Source: Romboutsia sedimentorum (GTDB lineage Bacteria; Bacillota; Clostridia; Peptostreptococcales; Peptostreptococcaceae). From it: a stretch of 64,000 bases of DNA. The notes under the pieces were generated by a model that did not search any database, had not been told where the DNA came from, and was given only the letters and a program-made list of their open reading frames with translations. The position numbers and the translations under genes are program-made. Location: positions 232,247-296,246 of the forward strand of contig NZ_JASKYM010000002.1 of assembly GCF_030131845.1 (NCBI RefSeq), given 5' to 3'. Below are positions 45,132-52,596 of the stretch, piece after piece (position 1 is the stretch's first letter; each line of letters opens with the position of its first letter).

Positions 45132-45800
45132 ATGAGTAATATAGTTAATGAATTAGTACAAGATTACATAAGAAATACGTTAAAAGAAAAAGAGGGACTT
45201 TTAAAAGAATTAGAAGATTATGCAGTAGAGCATAATGTGCCAATAGTACACAAAGAGGTATCGGATTTATTAAAAGTATTACTTAAAATACAAAAACCAA
45301 AGAGAATATTAGAAGTCGGATGTGCTATAGGATACTCTTCAATATTATTTGCATCAACAGTAGGAGATGATGTTGAAATAATAACAGTAGAGAGAAATGA
45401 AAAAATGATAGAACAAGCTAAAAAGAATATAAAATTAGCAGGGCTTGAAAATAAAATAACTATTCTTGAAGGTGATGCAAAAGAAAAACTTCAAGAAGTT
45501 GAAGGCGAATTTGATATGATCTTTTTAGATGCAGCTAAAGGTCAGTATAAGTTATTTTATGATATGGTTATAGATAAATTGAAAGTAGATGGTCTTTTAA
45601 TTTCAGATAACATACTGTACAAAGGTATGGTAGCCCATGACGATTTTGTTATAAGAAGAAAAATAACTATAGTTAAAAGAATGAGAAATTATTTAGATTA
45701 TATATGTAACTGTGACTATTTAGAGACATCGCTAATACCAATAGGTGATGGTGTAGCACTTAGCTATAAGCAAGGTAAAAGAGGTGACATAAATGCATAA
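45132..45800 (+). CDS. SAM-dependent O-methyltransferase (YrrM/TrmR-like)
   Basis: A 222-residue class I methyltransferase of the O-methyltransferase 3 family. SAM site ILEVGCAIGYSSILFAS near residue 60, acidic residue in IITVERNEKM, and FDMIFLDAAKGQY near 131 are visible. In Bacillus the protein at this position, YrrM (TrmR), methylates 5-hydroxyuridine in tRNA; the next gene here belongs to the U32 family that makes that hydroxyuridine, which supports the same role. Start ATG 45132 fits SD AAGGAGTGA; GTG 45123 lies inside the SD. Confidence 0.9.
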   Translation: MSNIVNELVQDYIRNTLKEKEGLLKELEDYAVEHNVPIVHKEVSDLLKVLLKIQKPKRILEVGCAIGYSSILFASTVGDDVEIITVERNEKMIEQAKKNIKLAGLENKITILEGDAKEKLQEVEGEFDMIFLDAAKGQYKLFYDMVIDKLKVDGLLISDNILYKGMVAHDDFVIRRKITIVKRMRNYLDYICNCDYLETSLIPIGDGVALSYKQGKRGDINA

Positions 45801-46719
45801 AGTAGAACTTTTAGCACCAGCTAGAGACTTAGAAGAACTAAAAGTAAATATAAGTAACGGAGCAAATGCTATTTATATAGGTGGAGAAGTATTTGGTATG
45901 CCAACTGAAAAGGATGACTTTTCTAAAGAATATATGATAAAAGGTATAGAATTTGCCCATAAAAGAGGAAGTAAAGTATATGTAGTAGTTAATATAATAC
46001 CTCACAATGAAGATTTTATAGAAGTTGAGTCATATTTAAAAGAACTAGAAGTAATTGGAGTAGATGCAATTGTAATATCGGATCCTGGTATGCTTACTAT
46101 TGTAAAAAATACTATACCTAATATGGAAATTCATTTGAGTGACCAGGCTAATACTACAAACTATGTCACAGCTAAATTTTGGTTTGAGCAAGGAATAAAA
46201 AGAGTTGTAGTATCAAGAGAACTGTCTTGTGAAGAAATAGCACAAATAAGAGCTAAAACACCTTTAGAAATGGATATAGAGGCATTTGTACATGGTGTTA
46301 TGACTCTATCTTATTCGGGAAGATGTTTAATTAGTAATTATATGAATGGTCAAAATTGTGATGAAAAAATAAACAAAAGAAGCTATAGTCTAGTAGAAGA
46401 AAAAAGACCTGGAGAATATTTCCCTGTTTATGAAGATGAAAAAGGAACATTTTTATTTAATTCGCAAGATTTATGTATGATAGAATATATACCTGAACTA
46501 GTTAAAGCAGGTATAACAAGCTTTAAAATCGAAGGCAAAATGAAAGACTCTAAATATATAGAAAAAGTTGTTAAAGCTTATAGAGTAGCTATAGATACAT
46601 TTTATAAAAATCCAAATGAATGGAAATTTAATAAAATATGGCTAGAAGAATTAGAGCAAATAAGTAATAGAGAATTTACATCTGGATTCTATTTAAACAA
46701 TCCAAATGATGAAAAATAA
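45793..46719 (+). CDS. U32 family protein, short form (TrhP/YrrN-like)
   Basis: U32 proteins, once called collagenase-like peptidases, include TrhP, which hydroxylates tRNA wobble uridine with an iron-sulfur cluster. 308 residues. ELLAPARDLEELK, YIGGEVFGMP, HLSDQANTTN, FVHGVMTLSYSGRCLISNYM and FNSQDLCMIEYIPEL are typical. The segment after SGRC, where relatives usually have a further Cys pair before the RW/KxYLVEEKRPGE region, is shortened (NGQNCDEKINKRSY), and the C-terminal domain of the about 400-residue forms is absent. It overlaps the O-methyltransferase gene by 8 bases. Confidence 0.88.
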   Translation: MHKVELLAPARDLEELKVNISNGANAIYIGGEVFGMPTEKDDFSKEYMIKGIEFAHKRGSKVYVVVNIIPHNEDFIEVESYLKELEVIGVDAIVISDPGMLTIVKNTIPNMEIHLSDQANTTNYVTAKFWFEQGIKRVVVSRELSCEEIAQIRAKTPLEMDIEAFVHGVMTLSYSGRCLISNYMNGQNCDEKINKRSYSLVEEKRPGEYFPVYEDEKGTFLFNSQDLCMIEYIPELVKAGITSFKIEGKMKDSKYIEKVVKAYRVAIDTFYKNPNEWKFNKIWLEELEQISNREFTSGFYLNNPNDEK

Positions 46720-46756
46720 AAATAAGCATTTGATTTGGTAAGGAGAGTACTACAAT

Positions 46757-47386
46757 ATGAAAAATAAAAAAAGACCGTTAATAATAGGAATTACAGGAGG
46801 AACAGGTTCAGGAAAGAGTACAGTTTGTAAAGCTATAATAGAAAACATACCAGAAGAAAATATAGCAACTTTAGAGCAAGATGCTTACTATAAAGATCAA
46901 ACTCATTTAACTTTTGAAGATAGATTAAAAACTAACTATGACCATCCGCTTTCTTTTGATAATAAGCTTCTTATAAAGCATATAGAGGATTTATGTGAAG
47001 GAAAGGCTATAGAAAAGCCTATATATGACTATGAGCTTCATACAAGAAAAGACAATGAAATAGTTAATATAGCCCCTAAAGATATAATAATAGTTGAGGG
47101 GATAATGATATTGGAAGATGAAGATTTAAGAGACAAGCTAGATATAAAAATATATGTAGATACAGAAGATGATATAAGAATTCTTAGAAGAATACAAAGA
47201 GATATAAAAGAAAGAGGTAGAACTGTAGATTCTGTTATAGAACAGTATTTAGCTACAGTAAAGCCTGCTCATGATCAATTTATAGAGCCATATAAAAAAT
47301 ATGCTGATATAATAATGCCTGAAGGTGGTCAAAATGAAGTAGCTATAGATATAGTTATAAGTAAGATCAGAACTCAACTGGACTAG
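46757..47386 (+). CDS. udk: Uridine kinase
   Basis: Phosphorylates uridine and cytidine to the monophosphates. 209 residues, P-loop [17 protein letters not shown] near residue 10, LEQDAYYKD with the substrate-binding Asp near 39, [24 protein letters not shown], and [16 protein letters not shown] in the lid. SD AAGGAGAG. Its position after the U32 gene is the standard Firmicutes order (udk then greA/pbpI in Bacillus); greA is absent here. Confidence 0.97.
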   Translation: MKNKKRPLIIGITGGTGSGKSTVCKAIIENIPEENIATLEQDAYYKDQTHLTFEDRLKTNYDHPLSFDNKLLIKHIEDLCEGKAIEKPIYDYELHTRKDNEIVNIAPKDIIIVEGIMILEDEDLRDKLDIKIYVDTEDDIRILRRIQRDIKERGRTVDSVIEQYLATVKPAHDQFIEPYKKYADIIMPEGGQNEVAIDIVISKIRTQLD

Positions 47387-47427
47387 ATTATAAAAAATAA
47401 TATGAATAATTTATAAAATTAGTATTA

Positions 47428-47468
47428 ACCCCTTAGAAATTGTCAAAAATGACAAGTATCTAAGGGGT
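47428..47468 (+). promoter_or_regulatory. Hairpin sequestering the SD of the class B PBP gene
   Basis: ACCCCTTAGA (47428-47437) pairs perfectly with TCTAAGGGGT (47459-47468); inside, TTGTCA (47440-47445) pairs with TGACAA (47450-47455) around loop AAAA. The outer right arm contains the SD AAGGGGTGA (47462-47470) of the PBP gene at 47475. No T-tract follows, so it is a translational rather than transcriptional element. I found no clear promoter inside it. Confidence 0.72.
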
Positions 47469-47474
47469 GATTTT

Positions 47475-49142
47475 ATGTCAAGAAATAAAGAGAGCATATC
47501 TAAAGTAATTAAAAGACGTGTATGGATTATATTTTGGTGCAGCATAGTAGCATATTCTTTTTTAATTTATAGATTAGTAACTATACAAATTTTAGAAGCT
47601 GATAAATATAAAGAAAAAGCAGCTATGCAAAGTATTCAAAAGGTAGATTTAAATAGTGGAAGAGGTATTATCTATGATAGAAATTCAAAACCATTAACAG
47701 ATACTGTAAAAGAGCAAGTAATGATAGTAGAAAAAGAGAGCTTTATAAATGACTCAGAGATTAGATCATTAGTAGAAGAATGTAGCAAAATGAAAGTTAA
47801 AGATATTTATTTAAATATAGAGAAACAATTAAATTCATCAGTGTTTGAAATCAAAGTAGAAAATTTAAGTGACGATATGAAAAAGAAATTATTAGAAAAA
47901 AATATAATAGTAGAAGAAAAAACATTAAGATATCCATCAAAAGGGCTATTGTCACATACTATTGGGCATATAAAAAGCTCAGATAAATCGGGTCAATCAG
48001 GAATAGAAAAATCAATGGATGATGTATTAAAAAAATCAAATGAAAAATATGTGTCTGCATTTAAAGCAGGTGCATCAGGAAATACACAAGATTTAAGCAT
48101 ATTAAAAGGGAGTATAAAAACTGTAAACAAAGTTGAAAATGCAAAACACATAAAATTAACAATAGATAAAAAAATTCAAAAAAATATAGAAGAGATAGTA
48201 GATAAAGAGGAAAATCCAACAGCAGTAGTGGTATCTGATGTAGACACTGGTGAGATTTTATCTATGAGTTCAAGACCAAATTTTGATCAAAACAATGTGT
48301 TTGAATATAATAAAAGCCAAAAGGGCGAGCTAGTAAATAGAGCTATTCAAAGTATATATCCTCCAGGATCAGTATTTAAAATAGTGGTACTATATGCAGC
48401 TTTAGAAGAAGGCGTAATAGATGAAAGCTATACTTACAATTGTACTGGTAAAACTAAAGTAGGAAAAAATGGAGAAGTTTTAAATTGTAACAAAAAAGAA
48501 GGGCATGGAATACAAACATTACAACAGGCATTTTCTAATTCTTGTAATACAGCATTCTTTGATATAGCACAAAAAGTTGGAGAAGATAAAATAATTGAAT
48601 GCGCTAAAAAGCTTAAACTAGACGAACTCGTAGACATAGGACTGGATGAAGAAAAATCTAGAGAAATCCCTACTGACATACCTATACGTAATTTAGCTAT
48701 AGGTCAGGGGAGTCTTGGATTTACACCACTACAAATAAATCAAATGACTCAAATAATATCCAATAATGGAACCTACAAGCCTTTATATTTATATGATAGC
48801 ATAGTAGATAATAATAAAAAAATAATCAAAAATTTTAGAAGTTCTAAAAAAGAGGATATTATATCACCATACACTATAACTATAGTTAAAGAACTTATGA
48901 AAGGTGTATCCAAAGATGGAACGGGAAAAAATTTAAAAGATATAAATGGAGGCTGTGGAGTTAAAACAGGAACAGCAGAAAGTGTATCTAATGGAAAAGA
49001 TGTAAATCATGGATGGATAACAGGGTTTTATCCTGAGGAAAGACCTAAGTATGCTATAACTGTGTTAGTAGAAGGTACAGAACAAAAAAGTAAGCCAGCT
49101 TTACCTGTTTTTAAAGAAATATGCATGAAATTAAGCAAATAA
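47475..49142 (+). CDS. Class B penicillin-binding protein (transpeptidase), probably sporulation-associated
   Basis: A 555-residue high-molecular-weight class B PBP: membrane anchor (about 17-35), dimerisation domain with RGIIYDRNSKPLTDT near residue 59, and transpeptidase domain with SxxK in YPPGSVFKIVV near 297, SxN in FSNSCNTAFFD near 356, KTG in GVKTGTAES near 496. No PASTA domain. It lies after udk and before sigK, the position of the SigE-controlled pbpI/yrrR gene in Bacillus, and a PBP precedes sigK in Clostridioides too. A role in spore cortex or engulfment is inference. Confidence 0.93.
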   Translation: MSRNKESISKVIKRRVWIIFWCSIVAYSFLIYRLVTIQILEADKYKEKAAMQSIQKVDLNSGRGIIYDRNSKPLTDTVKEQVMIVEKESFINDSEIRSLVEECSKMKVKDIYLNIEKQLNSSVFEIKVENLSDDMKKKLLEKNIIVEEKTLRYPSKGLLSHTIGHIKSSDKSGQSGIEKSMDDVLKKSNEKYVSAFKAGASGNTQDLSILKGSIKTVNKVENAKHIKLTIDKKIQKNIEEIVDKEENPTAVVVSDVDTGEILSMSSRPNFDQNNVFEYNKSQKGELVNRAIQSIYPPGSVFKIVVLYAALEEGVIDESYTYNCTGKTKVGKNGEVLNCNKKEGHGIQTLQQAFSNSCNTAFFDIAQKVGEDKIIECAKKLKLDELVDIGLDEEKSREIPTDIPIRNLAIGQGSLGFTPLQINQMTQIISNNGTYKPLYLYDSIVDNNKKIIKNFRSSKKEDIISPYTITIVKELMKGVSKDGTGKNLKDINGGCGVKTGTAESVSNGKDVNHGWITGFYPEERPKYAITVLVEGTEQKSKPALPVFKEICMKLSK

Positions 49143-49167
49143 ATAAAAATAAATATTTATAAAACAA

Positions 49168-49196
49168 GCAATTTAATACGGCCACCTTCATATAAT
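49168..49196 (+). promoter_or_regulatory. SigE-type promoter of sigK
   Basis: -35 GCAATTT (49168-49174), 5 of 7 to KMATATT; 14-bp spacer; -10 CATATAAT (49189-49196), 7 of 8 to CATACAMT. Start of transcription expected near 49203. sigK is a known SigE target. Confidence 0.72.
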
Positions 49197-49227
49197 TTAA
49201 AATGAAACATCAGAAAGAGGGGGTGGC
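49181..49227 (+). promoter_or_regulatory. SD-occluding hairpin in read-through sigK mRNA
   Basis: GCCACCTTC (49181-49189) can pair with GGGGGTGGC (49219-49227): 9 bp with two G-T pairs. The right arm is the sigK SD region just before TTG 49231. The left arm is in the SigE promoter spacer, upstream of the predicted start, so only transcripts coming from the PBP gene contain it. Same layout as at spoIIM. Confidence 0.62.
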
Positions 49228-49230
49228 TCG

Positions 49231-49881
49231 TTGACTATTCTCAAATCGTTTGAAAAACCATTAACCCCTGAAGAAGAAGTTACTTATCTAACAAAATTTA
49301 AACAAGATAAAGATGAAAATGCAAAAGACGTTTTAATTGAAAGAAACATGAGATTAGTAGCGCATATTGCTAAGAAGTATAACAATTCTAGTGAAGATCA
49401 AGATGATCTTATATCCATTGGTACAATTGGTTTAATTAAAGCTATAGAAACCTATAATGTAGACAAAGGCACGCGATTAGCAACATATGCATCAAAATGT
49501 ATAGAAAACGAGATATTGATGAATATAAGAACTAATAAAAAAAATAAAGTTCAAGTATCTCTTCAAGATCCTATTGGAATGGATAAAGAAGGAAATGAGA
49601 TTAGCTTAATTGATGTATTAGGGACAGATATTGACTATATAATAGACCAAGTTGAATTAAAAGTTCAAATTGGGAAATTATATGAGCAATTAGAAACTAT
49701 ATTGACTAAAAGGGAAAAAGAAATAGTGCTTCTGCGATATGGATTAACTACTTGCGGATATAAAACTCAAAGGGAAATAGCACAAAAACTTGATATATCT
49801 AGGTCGTATGTATCTAGAATTGAAAAGAGAGCTCTTAAAAAACTTAAAAAAGAGTTGAAACCAGAAAAAAGCCTATCATAG
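49231..49881 (+). CDS. sigK: RNA polymerase sporulation sigma factor SigK, without pro-sequence
   Basis: SigK directs late mother-cell transcription (coat and release genes). 216 residues, starting with TTG 49231 behind SD AGAGGGGGTGG. Region 2 is NMRLVAHIAKKYNN to ATYASKCIENEIL (residues about 39-95), region 4 is LTKREKEIVLLRYGL with the helix-turn-helix TQREIAQKLDISRSYVSRIEKRALKKL (about 160-205). The protein starts 7-8 residues before the PLTPEEE segment, so the inhibitory pro-sequence of about 20 residues seen in Bacillus is missing, as in Clostridioides. The gene is not interrupted by a skin element. Confidence 0.95.
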   Translation: MTILKSFEKPLTPEEEVTYLTKFKQDKDENAKDVLIERNMRLVAHIAKKYNNSSEDQDDLISIGTIGLIKAIETYNVDKGTRLATYASKCIENEILMNIRTNKKNKVQVSLQDPIGMDKEGNEISLIDVLGTDIDYIIDQVELKVQIGKLYEQLETILTKREKEIVLLRYGLTTCGYKTQREIAQKLDISRSYVSRIEKRALKKLKKELKPEKSLS

Positions 49882-49891
49882 GCTTTTTTTT
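49865..49891 (+). terminator. Terminator after sigK
   Basis: AAAAAGCCTA pairs with TAGGCTTTTT around TCA (49866-49888), ending in eight T; the left arm includes the last sigK codons. Confidence 0.9.
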
Positions 49892-50190
49892 GTTTTGTTA
49901 TTAACTGATATTTATTCATAAAGCGTACTAATTAGCTAAAAGAAATTAAATATTTTATGTTATTTTCTAAAAAAGTATTTTTTATGCGATTTAATAACAA
50001 AAAACAATAATTTATAGCAAATAATTTTACTTGAAACGAATCAAAAACTGACAAAAAAATTCTGAATAGTATGCTAACATAACATATATAGTAAAAAAAA
50101 ATACTATTATAAATCTATATATCATAATTAAAAAGAAATATAAAAATTTTATATTTTAAAGAAGTAAAATAAAAAAGGATGGTGGATGTT
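49882..50190. other. Intergenic region between sigK and the kinase pair
   Basis: About 300 bases of very AT-rich DNA. Apart from the sigK terminator it holds no gene. A weak SigA-like promoter, CTGACA (50048-50053), 16-bp spacer, TATGCT (50070-50075), may drive the kinase genes. I see no 0A box or SigH site in it. Confidence 0.4.
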
Positions 50191-52566
50191 GTGATAGATT
50201 TATATAAGAATATAGAAAATTTAGAGTTATTGAATTTAATTATTATTGCTTCTATACCTTTTATTTCCTTTGCTTTATATAAAATATCTAAAAATAAATT
50301 TTTTCTTTGGTTATTACTTATGTATGGTAGTGAAGTAATGCTATACATAAATAAAAGTAAAATAGATACAAAAATTTCCTACTGCTTAGTAGCCTTAATT
50401 ACAGTTAAGACACTCTTAATTATAAAAAACAAAAAACAATTTAAAATAAAAAAGTTTTCAATTGTTTTTTTATTATTTCTAAATATTATAGCTTTTTTTA
50501 ATTTAGCAAATGGATATAAAAACAATTTAATTTTAGATATAATAATAAATTTAACTATAATCAATATAGTTATTCTTAATTACATAAAAAGTTTCACAAT
50601 GGAACTGAAAATAGACAAACAAAAATTAAACTTATATAAAAAACACATATCATCATCTGCCAATGAAATAGATCTAGAGTGTAGATTGCAAAGTCAATAT
50701 AAAGATGAAATTTTAGAATTAAATACTAAAATAAGTCAATCTATAGAAAAATCAGACAATCCTATATTTATCTTAGATAATACTAAAAATTATATTTATA
50801 GCAATGAATCATTTAAAAAATTAATAAAGCTAGATAAATTAAATGAATATGAATTTGATATATATTTATACTTAAATTTAAAATTTACAAATAGTGATGA
50901 GGTTATTAAAGGAATAAATAAAAACTCTAGTAAAATTGTTAAATCATATGATGGAAGGATATATAAGTTCATAAGTAAAAGAGATATCATAGAAGGCAAG
51001 AATATAATAATATGTATTTTAAATGATATAACAGAAAGTATGATGATACAAAATGAACTAGCAGAAAGTGAAGAGAGATGCAAAAAATTAATGGATATAT
51101 TAAATGATGGTGTAATGATTCACGATACAAATACTATTACTTATATAAATAATAAAGCCATTGAGTTATTTGAACTAGAGGGAAATTCACACTCAGAAGT
51201 TTTAATAGATAATGTAGAAGCAAATATAAATAAAAAATTTAGAAAAAAATTTATTGATAACATAAACTTAGTTCAGTTTGGCAAAAAAGATAAATCTACA
51301 ACTAAAATAGAAACAAAAGAAGGTAAAACTGTAGAATTCATAACAACAAACATAGTTTTAAACAATAAAAAGATGTTGCTTAGCATAGCAATTGATATAA
51401 GTATTTTGGAAAATGCTCTTACTGAAATAGAGCAAAGTGAAAAAACATATAAATTATTATTACAAACTTTACCAGAGGGAATAATAATAATAGATAAACA
51501 AACTAATAACTATATTTATAGAAATAAAGCTATGATTAAAATTCTTAAGGATATAGGCGTAGATAATCTAAACAATATAATAAAAAAATATTTGAACAAA
51601 CATGAAAATGGAAGTTTTAAAAAGTTTACTGTAAATAATGGGCAAATAAGAGATATTAATATAGCGATAATAAATAGTAGCGAAGAAAACACTTTTGTAG
51701 TAGTTGTAAGATTATTAGATGATAAGCAAAAAGCAGAAAAAATGAAAGAAACATTAGCACAAATTAGTGATAAATATAGATTTAAAACTGAATTTTTAAG
51801 CGATTTATCTAATGATATAAAAAAACCAATAAATACTATATTTGAAACTAATAAGATACTTTATTTAAATAAAGACAGATATGATTCACAGTATATAGAT
51901 AACTATACTAGATTAGTAAGACAAAATTGTTATAGGCTTATGAGATTACTTAACAATATTCAAGAAATAGGAAATTTAGAAAATGGAATGTATAAAATTG
52001 ATTTGAAAAAATATGACATTATAAAATTAGTAAAAGACTTAGTTGAAAAATCTAAAAAATATACAAATGAGAAAGGTTTAGAAATTAAATTTAAATCAAA
52101 TGTAGAGAAAAAAATATTTGCTATAGACAAAGAAAAAATAGAAAAGATTATATTGAATCTTTTATCAAATTCAATTAAATTTACTGAAAAAGGAGGAAAG
52201 ATAACTATTTCAGTAATTAGTGAAGATGAAGAATTAAAAATTTATGTAAAAGATACAGGTGTAGGTATACCAGAGGATAAGATAGATCTTATATTTGAAA
52301 GCTTTGAACAAGTAGATAGAACTCTATCTAGAGGTGCAGAGGGCAGTGGGATAGGGCTATCGCTAGTGAAAAAACTTGTAGACGCACAAGATGCACGTAT
52401 AAGTGTAAAAAGTGAAGTTGATAAAGGTAGTGAGTTTATTATTATATTAAAAGATAATATACATCAAAAACAACTGGCTAGTGAAGTATCTAGTGGATAT
52501 GATTTTAGTGATAATGAAAAAATAGATATAGAATTTTCAGACATATATTTTAATTACAGCTATTAA
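50191..52566 (+). CDS. Orphan sensor histidine kinase-like protein lacking the phospho-acceptor His
   Basis: A 791-residue membrane sensor. The first 145 residues hold about five membrane helices; three PAS-like domains follow (about 185-290, 295-400, 405-515). The DHp helix has FLSDLSNDIKKPIN where kinases have S-H-E-L-K-T-P: Asn541 (codon 51811-51813) replaces the phosphorylated His. The HATPase domain is complete: N-box EKIILNLLSNSIKFT, G1 KDTGVGIP, F-box FESFEQ, G2 EGSGIGLSLVK (Gly718-722). GTG 50191 fits SD AAGGATGGTGG; ATG 50179 lies inside it. The next gene, 30 bases on, has the opposite defect. No response regulator is adjacent. Confidence 0.9.
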   Translation: MIDLYKNIENLELLNLIIIASIPFISFALYKISKNKFFLWLLLMYGSEVMLYINKSKIDTKISYCLVALITVKTLLIIKNKKQFKIKKFSIVFLLFLNIIAFFNLANGYKNNLILDIIINLTIINIVILNYIKSFTMELKIDKQKLNLYKKHISSSANEIDLECRLQSQYKDEILELNTKISQSIEKSDNPIFILDNTKNYIYSNESFKKLIKLDKLNEYEFDIYLYLNLKFTNSDEVIKGINKNSSKIVKSYDGRIYKFISKRDIIEGKNIIICILNDITESMMIQNELAESEERCKKLMDILNDGVMIHDTNTITYINNKAIELFELEGNSHSEVLIDNVEANINKKFRKKFIDNINLVQFGKKDKSTTKIETKEGKTVEFITTNIVLNNKKMLLSIAIDISILENALTEIEQSEKTYKLLLQTLPEGIIIIDKQTNNYIYRNKAMIKILKDIGVDNLNNIIKKYLNKHENGSFKKFTVNNGQIRDINIAIINSSEENTFVVVVRLLDDKQKAEKMKETLAQISDKYRFKTEFLSDLSNDIKKPINTIFETNKILYLNKDRYDSQYIDNYTRLVRQNCYRLMRLLNNIQEIGNLENGMYKIDLKKYDIIKLVKDLVEKSKKYTNEKGLEIKFKSNVEKKIFAIDKEKIEKIILNLLSNSIKFTEKGGKITISVISEDEELKIYVKDTGVGIPEDKIDLIFESFEQVDRTLSRGAEGSGIGLSLVKKLVDAQDARISVKSEVDKGSEFIIILKDNIHQKQLASEVSSGYDFSDNEKIDIEFSDIYFNYSY

Positions 52567-52596
52567 TGGATAAATATATATAAAAGGAGTAACGGT

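Noticed and set aside
49231..49881. Skin-like element or recombination site in sigK
   Set aside because: The sigK frame is continuous through regions 2 and 4, and no recombinase gene lies nearby, so there is no sign of an intervening element here.
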